Made by a program: the position numbers and the translations under genes. This document shows positions 16,599-26,305 of a DNA stretch of 64,000 nt, one piece after another. Positions within the stretch are counted from its first letter, which is position 1. Every line of letters starts with the position of its first letter. Source of the stretch: Microbacterium oryzae (GTDB lineage: Bacteria > Actinomycetota > Actinomycetes > Actinomycetales > Microbacteriaceae); contig NZ_JAUEPM010000004.1 in the NCBI RefSeq assembly GCF_030406385.1, forward strand, positions 186,001 through 250,000, given 5' to 3'. The notes under the pieces are model-generated. The model saw only the letters and a program-made list of their open reading frames with translations. It was not told the origin of the DNA and searched no databases.

Positions 16599-17135
16599 AT
16601 GTCCGCAAACGTCGACGCACTCCGCCCCCGCATCCCCGGTTGGGGCATCGAGCGGGAAGAGGGATGGCTCGAGGCGCATACGCCCGACCCGAGCGAGTTC
16701 GCTGCTCCCTGGGCACTGGAAGACCGCATGGATGGCCGCGGCCGGGAGCGCTCCATCGAGTACCCGGATGTGACCCCGGTCTACGGCTCGGCGCAGCCGC
16801 TGCACGGTGTGTCCGGCGCCATCCGCCGATACGCCTACGGGCGCTACAGCGAGAACACGCTGCGACACTGGCTGCTGCTGGTGGCGGGCGACCGTGTGGA
16901 TTCGATCGGCGCGCACGCGCGGTCGCTGTTCACGCTGCGGCCCGATAATCCGATCACGCAGACGGGCGTGCTGGGCGAGTTCAGCCGCCGTCCGATCGGC
17001 TCGCGCGTCGGGCGCGGGCGGATCGACTACAAGCACACGTGGCTCGACCCGATCCTCATCGCCGGGCCGTGGGTGCTGACCGCCATCGTGTCCGTGAAGC
17101 TGCTCGGGAAGGTGTTCGGCGCCAAGAAGCACTGA
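16599..17135 (+). CDS. Hypothetical protein, 178 aa, partner of the alcohol dehydrogenase
   Basis: A basic 178-residue protein with one hydrophobic segment near the C-terminus (LIAGPWVLTAIVSVKLLG) and a lysine-rich end (GKVFGAKKH). It may be anchored to the membrane by its tail. The start at 16599 sits six bases after AGGAGG; the ATG at 16593 directly abuts that site and is less likely. It is probably in an operon with the dehydrogenase. I do not recognise the family. Confidence 0.65.
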   Translation: MSANVDALRPRIPGWGIEREEGWLEAHTPDPSEFAAPWALEDRMDGRGRERSIEYPDVTPVYGSAQPLHGVSGAIRRYAYGRYSENTLRHWLLLVAGDRVDSIGAHARSLFTLRPDNPITQTGVLGEFSRRPIGSRVGRGRIDYKHTWLDPILIAGPWVLTAIVSVKLLGKVFGAKKH

Positions 17136-17189
17136 TCACTCGTAGGGAGCGCGCGCCGCACCCTCGGGCTGACGCGCGGCCCCCCATCG

Positions 17190-17582
17190 CTACGACGCGC
17201 GCGTCAGCCCGAAGTGCTGGAGCTCCTCCTCGGTGAGCATTCGCGAGCGGATGAGGAACCGCTTGCCGGTCGGCCCCTCGACGCTGAATCCGGCGCCCCG
17301 GCCGGGCACGACGTCGATGGTGAGGTGCGTGTACTTCCAGTACTCGAACTGCGACTGCGACATGTAGACCTCGATCGGGTCGTCGAGCCCCGCGTCGACG
17401 GCCCCGAGCAGCACGTCGCCCGACCCCGTCAGGAACATCCCGACGGGATAGCACATCGGCGAGGACCCGTCGCAGCAGCCGCCCGACTGGTGGAACATCA
17501 GCCGCCCGTGCTGTGCGGTGAGCGTCCGCAGAAGCCCCGCGGCCTCATCCGTGACCGCCACCCTGCTGAGCCCGTCAACCAT
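17190..17582 (-). CDS. DUF779 family protein
   Basis: 130 residues. The motif FHQSGGCCDGSSPMCYP, with three clustered cysteines, and the segment VYMSQSQFEYWKYTHLTIDV identify DUF779. Members are nearly always beside NAD aldehyde dehydrogenases of the ExaC/AldA type, as here (the ALDH gene ends 152 bp upstream on the same strand). The role is unknown; the Cys cluster suggests metal or redox involvement. It has its own intergenic region with repeated ATTGTCGCGG boxes. Confidence 0.92.
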   Translation of the reverse strand: MVDGLSRVAVTDEAAGLLRTLTAQHGRLMFHQSGGCCDGSSPMCYPVGMFLTGSGDVLLGAVDAGLDDPIEVYMSQSQFEYWKYTHLTIDVVPGRGAGFSVEGPTGKRFLIRSRMLTEEELQHFGLTRAS

Positions 17583-17613
17583 CCGCTCACCCTTCCGTGA
17601 GAATTCACCACCA

Positions 17614-17667
17614 CCGCGAGAATGCCGTCAGCGCCGGGATTGTCGCGGCGCAACTGTATTGTCGCGG
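17614..17667. repeat. Three ATTGTCGCGG-type boxes upstream of the DUF779 gene
   Basis: ATTGTCGCGG occurs at 17639-17648 and again at 17658-17667 (19-bp period). An inverted near-copy CCGCGAGAAT is at 17614-17623. The spacing and position, 32-85 bases before the start, fit binding sites for a regulator. Confidence 0.45.
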
Positions 17668-17688
17668 GATGGGCACGCCCGGCACGCC

Positions 17689-17717
17689 CGGGCGGGGGCC
17701 TGGGGAGCCCCCGCCCG
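17689..17717 (-). terminator. Hairpin terminator after the aldehyde dehydrogenase
   Basis: A perfect 11-bp stem CGGGCGGGGGC...GCCCCCGCCCG with a 7-base loop, 18 bases past the ALDH stop. No U-tract is present. Confidence 0.65.
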
Positions 17718-17734
17718 AGGGGATCCGATCCGGA

Positions 17735-19282
<1,548 letters not shown>

Positions 19283-19338
19283 TGCTGTCTCCTTCGACTG
19301 CGTGACGTTGCGGGGTCTTCCCGCGCGGGTGTGTCGCC

Positions 19339-19371
19339 ACGCTACGTCGGCGCAGGTTGCATCCGGTTGCA
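19339..19371 (-). promoter_or_regulatory. Activator-type promoter of the aldehyde dehydrogenase gene
   Basis: On the minus strand a TAGCGT -10 (19339-19344) is preceded by a poor -35. In its place are two direct repeats of TGCAACC ten bases apart (19355-19361 and 19365-19371 on the complement). A helical-turn repeat over the -35 is the usual arrangement for a class II activator, here presumably the GAF regulator encoded upstream. Confidence 0.4.
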
Positions 19372-19392
19372 CGGGGCGGGCGCCCTCTCCCG

Positions 19393-19470
19393 CCAGACGA
19401 TGTCGTCTCACCGCCGGGACACGGTATTGCGCGGTTTTCCGTGTCGCCAGGACGAGACGACATCGTCTGG
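19393..19470. repeat. Nested intergenic palindrome
   Basis: Perfect 17-bp arms (CCAGACGATGTCGTCTC at 19393-19409 and its complement at 19454-19470) flank 44 bp that hold a second inverted pair, GACACGG...CCGTGTC. Each outer arm is itself nearly palindromic (AGACGA-TG-TCGTCT). It lies between the GAF regulator and the ALDH gene, upstream of the likely ALDH promoter. Confidence 0.6.
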
Positions 19471-19537
19471 TCGCCCGGAGAACCTCGTGGTCGCCGGAGA
19501 ACGCCGCCCCCGCCCGAGGAACGCCACCCCGCCCGTG

Positions 19538-20857
19538 TCAGCGCTCGAGCAGCTCCAGCCGCGCGACGATCCCCGCGCGCCGCGGCGAGCGCGCGGGGAG
19601 CATCCGCAGCACCTGCCGCAGCGCCTCGTCATCGTCCGCGCCCGCGTCCGTGTCCACGTACGACAGCAGCACGTCGACGCCAGCCTCCGCCAGCAGCGCC
19701 TCCCGCAGAGACGTGCGGATGGTCTCGCGCAGCTCTTCGACGCCGGGTGCGGTCGAGGCGGGCAGCACGTCCCCGCGATATGCGGCGAGCGCGACGCGGT
19801 GGGCGCCGCGTCCGAGGAGCGAGAGCACCTGCTGCGCATCCGTCTCGACCTCCCCGGCCATCCGATACGGACGGGACTCGGGCACCAGCGCGGGTGCCGT
19901 CCGCTCGAGGAGCTTCCGCAGCCGCACCATCTCGGGCCGCAGCGTGCCGGTCGCCGCCGGGTCGCCATACACGAGCTCCGCCAGTCGCTCGGCGGTGATG
20001 CCCTGGCGGTGCGTCGCGAGCATGAGCACGATCTCGGCGTGACGCGCCCCGAGCTCGACGACGCGCTCCATCCCCTCGCCCGACAACGTGAGCAGCGCGC
20101 GGTCCCGCCCGAGCACGGTGAGCGTCGCGCGCGAGCCCACCCGCGCCGGTCGGGACGCCGGGAACCGCCCCTCTGCCGGATGCCGATCCGCCCGCAGCCG
20201 CGCGACCATCAGCTCTCCCTCGACCGCGCGCGCCGTCGCGTCGACGAGCAGCTGCGCCTGCGGGCTCGCGGCCTCGTCGCGTCCCGTGACATCGATGACG
20301 CCGATGAGCCGTCCGGTCTCCGGATCCCGCACCGGCGCCGCCGTGCACGACCACGCCTGCACGAAGCGGTTGAAGTGCTCGGCCCCGCGCACCTGCACCG
20401 AGCGCCCCAGCGCGAGCGCGGTGCCGGGAGCCGCCGTGCCGACGCGATCCTCCGCCCAGTTCGCCCCTGCGACGAAGCCCATGTCGCCGGTGAGGTTCCG
20501 CACACGGCGGTCGCCCTCGACCCAGAGCAGGCGCCCGGCGGCATCGCCGACCGCGACGGCGACGCCCGCCGCCTCCGCGTGCCCCGGCAGCAGCAGTCCG
20601 CGGATGAGCTCGAGCGCTCCGGCGAGCGGATGGCCGCGCCGGTACGTCTCGAGGTCCTCCCCCTGCAGCTCGAGCACCGGCAGCGTCTCGGCTCCGACAG
20701 CACTGACGACCGAACGGCCCCACGAGTCGCGGACGATCGAGCGCACCTGCGCGAGCCGCGGATCGGACGCGTTGCCCGCCAGCAGCTCGTCGTGCGCGCG
20801 CTCGACGATCAGGCGCGGGGCGCGTGCGGCCTCGCTCGTGAGCCACGGCGACGACAT
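19538..20857 (-). CDS. GAF-domain transcriptional regulator of the aldehyde dehydrogenase
   Basis: 439 residues. The N-terminal ~220 residues hold a GAF-type sensor segment similar to that of AcoR-like activators (VRDSWGRSVV near the start, then TGDMGFVAGANWAEDRVGTAAPGT without a sigma-54 AAA domain). The C-terminal half carries a winged-helix-like region (GARHAEIVLMLATHRQGITAERLAELVYGDPA) and a helical tail. This is the usual regulator partner of ExaC-type aldehyde dehydrogenase genes in actinobacteria. The start is the ATG at 20857 after a GGAAGGAG ribosome site. Confidence 0.82.
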   Translation of the reverse strand: MSSPWLTSEAARAPRLIVERAHDELLAGNASDPRLAQVRSIVRDSWGRSVVSAVGAETLPVLELQGEDLETYRRGHPLAGALELIRGLLLPGHAEAAGVAVAVGDAAGRLLWVEGDRRVRNLTGDMGFVAGANWAEDRVGTAAPGTALALGRSVQVRGAEHFNRFVQAWSCTAAPVRDPETGRLIGVIDVTGRDEAASPQAQLLVDATARAVEGELMVARLRADRHPAEGRFPASRPARVGSRATLTVLGRDRALLTLSGEGMERVVELGARHAEIVLMLATHRQGITAERLAELVYGDPAATGTLRPEMVRLRKLLERTAPALVPESRPYRMAGEVETDAQQVLSLLGRGAHRVALAAYRGDVLPASTAPGVEELRETIRTSLREALLAEAGVDVLLSYVDTDAGADDDEALRQVLRMLPARSPRRAGIVARLELLER

Positions 20858-20915
20858 GTCGCTCCTTCCTCGGTGAGGGAGCGGATGCGACCAGTGTAGA
20901 GCGCCGCGACTCGGT

Positions 20916-21635
20916 CTACTGCGGGGCGCGCACGGAGAGGAACGCCGTGCGCTTGCGCAGGTGGAAGCCGAGCTTCTCGTAGCCCGCGATCGCGTTCACG
21001 TTCGTCGCGGACGCGTGCATCATCGCCCGGTCACCGCGCTCGCGGATGTGGAACGCCACGTCGAGCACGAGGCGCGACGCGAGCCCCTGCCGGCGGTGCT
21101 CCTTGTCGACGGACACCGCGCTGATCTCCGTCCAACCCTCCGGGTGCAGGCGCTCCCCCGCCATCGCGACCAGTCGGCCATCCCGACGGATGCCGATGTA
21201 GCGCCCCAGCTCGTGCGTGCGCGGGCGGAACGGCCCCGGCTGGTTGCGCGCGACGATCGCGAGCATCTCCTCGACGTCGTCGGCATCGAGCTCGACGGCC
21301 TCGTCGAACGGCGTCGGCTGCAGCCGATCCGTCTCGATGAGCTGCACGCCCGCGCCGCGGCTGACCTCGGCCCATCCTTCGGGGAGCTCGGGGTCGGCGT
21401 TCGAGACGCTCACGACGGCGCCGGGCCCGAACACGTCGATCACCGCGTCCCACACATCCGGGTCGCTCCAGGAGCGCACGCCGGTGAAGGGCGACACGTC
21501 GTCGGGGTAGCGCTTGACGAGCTCGTTGCCGATGGCGAGGTGCGCGTGCGCGCCGGTGAGGGATGACCAGGCCGGGTTGTCGAGAATCGGCTCGTCGAGG
21601 GCGGTGTCGGGTTCGAGCGGGATGGCCGTGGTCAT
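20916..21635 (-). CDS. GNAT family N-acetyltransferase
   Basis: 239 residues. The C-terminal half has the acetyl-CoA-binding motif HRRQGLASRLV and the final GYEKLGFHLRKRTAFLSV typical of GNAT enzymes. The N-terminal half (AHAHLAIGNELVKRYPDDVSPF) may be a degenerate second GNAT-like domain. The substrate is unknown. It starts at the ATG at 21635 and is divergent from the pRiA4b-type gene. Confidence 0.85.
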   Translation of the reverse strand: MTTAIPLEPDTALDEPILDNPAWSSLTGAHAHLAIGNELVKRYPDDVSPFTGVRSWSDPDVWDAVIDVFGPGAVVSVSNADPELPEGWAEVSRGAGVQLIETDRLQPTPFDEAVELDADDVEEMLAIVARNQPGPFRPRTHELGRYIGIRRDGRLVAMAGERLHPEGWTEISAVSVDKEHRRQGLASRLVLDVAFHIRERGDRAMMHASATNVNAIAGYEKLGFHLRKRTAFLSVRAPQ

Positions 21636-21737
21636 GAGCGCCTTTCGGTCGTGCGGGTGGGGCAGGCTCGGTGGTCCAACAGCGGATGGCCGCGCTCCCT
21701 TCCCGACACGCGGGACCCGCCCAACCCTCGCCATCCC

Positions 21738-21743
21738 TACCAT
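21738..21743 (+). promoter_or_regulatory. Leaderless -10 hexamer for the pRiA4b-family gene
   Basis: TACCAT exactly six bases before the ATG at 21750. Confidence 0.5.
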
Positions 21744-21749
21744 CGGAGC

Positions 21750-23120
21750 ATGGAACCGGGCGAGCGCCTCTATCTCCTCGTCACGCTGCATGGCGTGTGG
21801 CCGGAGGTGTGGCGGGAGTTCGAGATCGACGGCGGCCTGAGCGTGCGTCAGCTGCACATGGCGCTGCAGGTGATCATGGGCTGGCGCGAGATGCACCTGC
21901 ACGAGCTGCGCGAGGGCATCCCACCCGGGTTGCAGGTCACGCAGAAGCAGCTGCGCTGGGGTGCCCCGTCGCCCGACGATCCCGATCTGCTCGACGAGAC
22001 CGAGTGGACGATCACGGGCGCGCTCGAGGAGTTCGCGCTGGAGTACGAGTACGACTTCGGCGACGGCTGGCTTCACATCGTCCAGGTCCATCCGGAGGTG
22101 AAGCCGCACGCGACGACGCCGCCCGTGCGGATCATGAGAGGAGAGAACCGGGCACCCTGGGAGGACTCGGGCGGCCCTGACGGATACGCGCACAAGCGCG
22201 AGGCGCTCGCCGACCCGAATCACCCGGAGCGCCGTGCGGTGAAGCGCTGGCTCGCCGAGACCGTCGGCCCGTGGGCGCCGACCGACCCGACGGCGTTCGA
22301 TGCGCCGTCGATCCAGGCCGAGCTGAACCTCCTCTTCAATCCGCGGGGATCGGGCATCGAGCAGGGCGACCTGTCGGGGCTGGTGAAGGTGAAGGAGCTG
22401 CGTCCGGCCGGCGACGTGGACGAGGCCTCCCCGATCGTGATGTTCGCGTCGAACCTGCCCCCGGCCATCCGCTCGGAGCTGCGTCAGCACCTCTACCGCA
22501 CCGCCGTGCTGACGCCCATCGAGATCGACGAGGAGACGGCCGCGCGCATCATCCGCCCGTTCGCCTGGCTCATCGAGGCGGTCGGCGCGGACGGACTCGA
22601 CCTGACGACCGCCGGATGGCTGCCGCCTTCGGTGGTCCTCGACGGGATGACCCGGCTCGGATGGCTCGACGGATGGGTCGGCAAGGGCAACCGAGAGGAC
22701 CTCACCCCTCCCATCGCGAACCTCCGCGAGGTGGCGCAGCGGATGGGCATCGTGCGCGTGCAGAAGGGGCGGCTCCTGCTCGGTGCCCCCGCCAAGAAGG
22801 CGCTGGGCGACAGTCGCGCACTGCTGCGGCTCGTCGCCCGGGGCCTGTATCGCGGGCTGCAGGACGCGGAGGTCGACGCCGCGGTGCTGCACCTCCTCGC
22901 GATCGCGGACGGCACCCCGGCTTCCGAGCGCTGGCAAGCGGTCGCGTTCGGCATGCGGATGGTCGGCTGGGAGCACCCGAGCGGCGAGTTCACCGCCACC
23001 GACATGCGGATGGCGACGGCCGAGACCGACCGTCTGCTCTCGATCCTCTTCGACCGCCGCGTGCGCGCCGAGCAGGCAAGCGAGGACCTGAAGCTGTTCG
23101 CCCGCGAGGCGCTGCGGTAG
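21750..23120 (+). CDS. Plasmid pRiA4b ORF-3 family protein
   Basis: 456 residues. The first ~180 residues match the pRiA4b ORF-3 domain (YLLVTLHGVWPEVWREFEI, LHMALQVIMGW, YEYDFGDGWLHIVQV, EDSGGPDGY). The function is not established. The C-terminal ~270 residues are an extra helical region (KKALGDSRALLRLVARGLYRG) that I do not recognise and that is found in long members of the family. The gene converges tail-to-tail on the mannosidase gene, with only 5 bp between stops. Confidence 0.85.
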   Translation: MEPGERLYLLVTLHGVWPEVWREFEIDGGLSVRQLHMALQVIMGWREMHLHELREGIPPGLQVTQKQLRWGAPSPDDPDLLDETEWTITGALEEFALEYEYDFGDGWLHIVQVHPEVKPHATTPPVRIMRGENRAPWEDSGGPDGYAHKREALADPNHPERRAVKRWLAETVGPWAPTDPTAFDAPSIQAELNLLFNPRGSGIEQGDLSGLVKVKELRPAGDVDEASPIVMFASNLPPAIRSELRQHLYRTAVLTPIEIDEETAARIIRPFAWLIEAVGADGLDLTTAGWLPPSVVLDGMTRLGWLDGWVGKGNREDLTPPIANLREVAQRMGIVRVQKGRLLLGAPAKKALGDSRALLRLVARGLYRGLQDAEVDAAVLHLLAIADGTPASERWQAVAFGMRMVGWEHPSGEFTATDMRMATAETDRLLSILFDRRVRAEQASEDLKLFAREALR

Positions 23121-23125
23121 GCCCC

Positions 23126-26100
23126 TCAGGCGCCGCCGGTGAACCCGCTCGCCCGCAGCGTCACGATCTCGAACCCGCGCAGATCGAGTTCGACCGTACC
23201 GTCGGTGATCGCCCGGGACTGCGTGCCGACCGGGCGCTCACGCAAGTCCACGAGCTCGATTCGTAGCGCATCGATATGGACCCGCGCAGTGGTTGACACG
23301 CCGAGTGCCTCATAGAGACGCACGATGAGATCCCCTGACCCGTCTTCGGCGAGCTTGACCGTGTGTATCACCACGCCCTCCCCGTCGACTCGCGCGAGCG
23401 GAGCGATCTCGGCGGCAGCCCCCCGCACCATGCGCAGCCCGGTGTCGAGGTCGTATGCGGCGGCCACAGCGTCGCCCACCGACCCGATGACCAGCCGCGA
23501 TCGGAAAACATGGGTCCCCTGATCGCTCTCCGGGTCAGGATAGAGCGGCCCCCGCAGAAGGGTCTGACGCACCTGGGTCGCATAACCCGCCGACCCGTCG
23601 TTAGGAACCCGTGTGATGTCATGACCGTACGTCGAGTCATTCACGACAGCAGCACCAGTCCGGCCGTCGCCGACATGGACCCATCGGTGGGCGACGGTCT
23701 CGAACTTCGCCGCTTCCCACGATGTGTTCTCGTGGATGGGCCGTTCAATGAAACCGAACTGTGTCTCGGATGTCGAGCGGCGCGCGTCGATGCGGAACGG
23801 GAAGGCGAGCTTGAGCAGGCTCTGACGCTCATGCCAGTCGACCGTGGTCACGACGTCCACGCCGGCATTCTCGCGACTCAATCGCACCTCCTGGCTCACT
23901 CGGGATGCGCCGAAGGCCCGGACGATGCGGACGCCGGAGCCGTCGTCGAGTGGCTCGACCTCGGCCTCGGCCGGTAGTGCGACGCGCTGACGGCGGTAGT
24001 GCTCATCGATATCCCACGCGTCCCAGTCCGTCGGGAGGTCGTGATGAAGGTGCAGCTCGTTGCCGTGGTGACCGCCACCGAAAAGCGGTCGGCCGTTGGA
24101 GAGCTCCCGCAGGTTCTCGAAGGTGCCGTCGGACGCGATGCGCAGCTCCACCAGCGCGTTCCGAAGCACCACCGCTTTCCCGTCTCGCTCCACCACCGTT
24201 CGCGGAGGCTCGCTGGCGTCATGCACCGCGATTCCCAGGGCCGCGACTCCCGCGCGCGGGAACGGCGAGGCGTTCGCGACGAGTTCGATCTCTCCGGTTC
24301 CTGCGAGGGCGGACAGCGCGTTCGCGATGATGCTCTGGAGCTCGGCATGAGTGTCGGCGTGGAGGCGCTCAGCGTCCTGATGAACCCAGGAGATGGAGCT
24401 CCCGGGCAGGATGTCGTGGAACTGCAGCAGCAGAGTCCGTTCCCACAGGCGCGAGAGCGCGTCGGAGGGGTAGCTCGCTCCGGTGCGCACCGCGGCGGTG
24501 GCCGCCCACAACTCGGCCTCGCGCAGCAGTGCCTCCGCCCGCCGATTGCCGCGCTTTGTGCGTGATTGAGAGGTGTATGTACCGCGGTGCAGCTCGAGAT
24601 ACATCTCGCCCATCCAGACCGCGGGCTCCACCGCCTCCTCCTCCGCTTGCGCGAAGAAGTCGGCGGGTTGCCCGAATGCCACGTGCGGAAGACCCTCCAC
24701 GTCCGCCGCGCGCCGACCCGCTTCGAGCATCTCTCGCGTGGGGCCGCCGCCTCCATCGCCGTATCCGAACGGGACGATTCCTCCGGTGAACTGAGCGTGG
24801 TCCTCGAAGTTCTCAGCGGCATAGATGAGCTCTGCGGGCGTCAGATCAGAGTTGTACGTGTCCACCGGCGTGAAATGAGTGAGGATGCGCGTTCCGTCGA
24901 TCCCCTCCCACTCGAAGGTGTGGTGCGGCATTCGGTTCGTGCGGTTCCAGGACAGCTTCTGTCCGAAGAACCACCGCGCCCCGCTCGCGCGCGCGATCTG
25001 AGGCAGGGCACCGGAGTAACCAAAGCTGTCAGGCAGCCACACCTCCTCGCATACGATGCCGAACTCCCGCTCGAAGAACCCCTGTCCTGCGACGAACTGG
25101 CGCACGAGCGATTCGCCGCTGGGCATGTTGGTGTCCGATTCGACCCACATCCCGCCGACCGGGACGAACTGGCCTCGCTCGACGCGCTCACGGATCCGCG
25201 CAAAGAGATCCGGATAGTGCTCCTTCATCCACTGGAACTGCTGGGCAGAGGAGCACGCGAACACGAAATCCGGGTTGTCCTCCATGAGCGACAGCACATT
25301 CGAGAACGTCCGAGCGCACTTCCGGATGGTCTCCCGCAGCGGCCAGAGCCACGCGGAGTCGATGTGCGCGTGCCCGACGGCTGTGAGGGTCATTGAGGTC
25401 GCGTGAGCGGGCGCCGCGAGCACGTGGGCGAGCACGGCGCGGGCCCTCTTCGCGGTCCGCGCCGGATCCGCCGGATCCAGTGCCTCGAGCATGTCTTCGA
25501 GGGCCGCGAGCACCAACTCGCGACGGCGTCGACTCGTCGTCGCGCTCACCGCGATACCGCGCAGGACCTCCGCGTCGTGCCGCAGCCCGGTCATCTCGAC
25601 GTCCCGAAGCACCAGTGCGGCGCCTCCGAACCGGTAGATCAACTCCTCCCCAGCCGAATCCCACCCCCCGAGACGCGACAGCGGAATGAGCTCCGTTCCA
25701 GAGGGCGTGCTCATCGTCGGGTTAGCCGCCGCCTCCACCCAGAACTCCACGGCATCCCCGCCGTCGTGCTGAAGGAGGACACGATGGTTGAGCGGCGAGA
25801 GACCGCGGACGATCTCTCCCGTCGACGTATGCACGAGGCCCTCCGCCTGGAACCCGGACTGCGCACTGGTGAAGCCCAGATCGATGGCCAGTTCAAGCGC
25901 CGTGCCGTTTCGGAGAGAGGAGTCGGTGCGCCATTCGCCGGGAACACTGCCGACGACGTGCATCCACACGGTGTCCCATGCGCGACCCCAGAGATCGCCG
26001 GGGGCGAGTGTCGCGAACTCGCCCGCTGTGCCGACGGAGAACGGAACGGGCTCGCCCCCGACTGCGCGAGCGGCGACCTGCAATGGCGCTGTCGCACGCG

Positions 26101-26188
26101 TCTCCCTCGGAACGATCGACTCCCGCAAGACGCGGTCCAGACGCCGGACAATCTGTGTGGAAGCATCCCGCTGGCGGATCTCGGTCAT
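23126..26188 (-). CDS. Alpha-mannosidase, glycoside hydrolase family 38
   Basis: 1020 residues, full length for bacterial GH38. The zinc-site motif VGHAHIDSAWLWPLRET is at about residue 275. The nucleophile Asp lies in WLPDSFGYSG, followed by the middle helical domain and C-terminal beta domains. There is no signal peptide, so it acts in the cytoplasm on imported mannosides. An in-frame SD (GAGAGAAG) precedes the ATG. It lies downstream of the ROK regulator on the same strand and opposite an ABC importer and sulfatase. The natural substrate is probably an alpha-mannosyl oligosaccharide (inference). Confidence 0.93.
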   Translation of the reverse strand: MTEIRQRDASTQIVRRLDRVLRESIVPRETRATAPLQVAARAVGGEPVPFSVGTAGEFATLAPGDLWGRAWDTVWMHVVGSVPGEWRTDSSLRNGTALELAIDLGFTSAQSGFQAEGLVHTSTGEIVRGLSPLNHRVLLQHDGGDAVEFWVEAAANPTMSTPSGTELIPLSRLGGWDSAGEELIYRFGGAALVLRDVEMTGLRHDAEVLRGIAVSATTSRRRRELVLAALEDMLEALDPADPARTAKRARAVLAHVLAAPAHATSMTLTAVGHAHIDSAWLWPLRETIRKCARTFSNVLSLMEDNPDFVFACSSAQQFQWMKEHYPDLFARIRERVERGQFVPVGGMWVESDTNMPSGESLVRQFVAGQGFFEREFGIVCEEVWLPDSFGYSGALPQIARASGARWFFGQKLSWNRTNRMPHHTFEWEGIDGTRILTHFTPVDTYNSDLTPAELIYAAENFEDHAQFTGGIVPFGYGDGGGGPTREMLEAGRRAADVEGLPHVAFGQPADFFAQAEEEAVEPAVWMGEMYLELHRGTYTSQSRTKRGNRRAEALLREAELWAATAAVRTGASYPSDALSRLWERTLLLQFHDILPGSSISWVHQDAERLHADTHAELQSIIANALSALAGTGEIELVANASPFPRAGVAALGIAVHDASEPPRTVVERDGKAVVLRNALVELRIASDGTFENLRELSNGRPLFGGGHHGNELHLHHDLPTDWDAWDIDEHYRRQRVALPAEAEVEPLDDGSGVRIVRAFGASRVSQEVRLSRENAGVDVVTTVDWHERQSLLKLAFPFRIDARRSTSETQFGFIERPIHENTSWEAAKFETVAHRWVHVGDGRTGAAVVNDSTYGHDITRVPNDGSAGYATQVRQTLLRGPLYPDPESDQGTHVFRSRLVIGSVGDAVAAAYDLDTGLRMVRGAAAEIAPLARVDGEGVVIHTVKLAEDGSGDLIVRLYEALGVSTTARVHIDALRIELVDLRERPVGTQSRAITDGTVELDLRGFEIVTLRASGFTGGA

Positions 26189-26244
26189 GACACTTCTCTC
26201 TCGTCGATGAGCGGCACCGCGCTTCCCTGCGCTCGACGCCTTCG

Positions 26245-26264
26245 TTATTCAATCATATGGATAA
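26245..26264. promoter_or_regulatory. A/T-rich imperfect palindrome in the mannosidase promoter region
   Basis: The 20-bp stretch beginning TTATTCA and ending TGGATAA is imperfectly symmetric and is the most A/T-rich part of the 117-bp gap before the mannosidase gene. It may be a ROK regulator site or promoter. Confidence 0.35.
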
Positions 26265-26305
26265 TCGGAACGACACCATCCGCCGGTTGATGACACTCAT
26301 GCGGC

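Noticed and set aside
19393..19470. A CRISPR-like repeat
   Set aside because: Only one inverted pair exists, with no regular spacer array and no cas genes.
20916..22976. A 686-residue protein containing the acetyltransferase
   Set aside because: The upstream part is the complement of the pRiA4b-family gene and is not protein-like; the GNAT domain starts at 21635.
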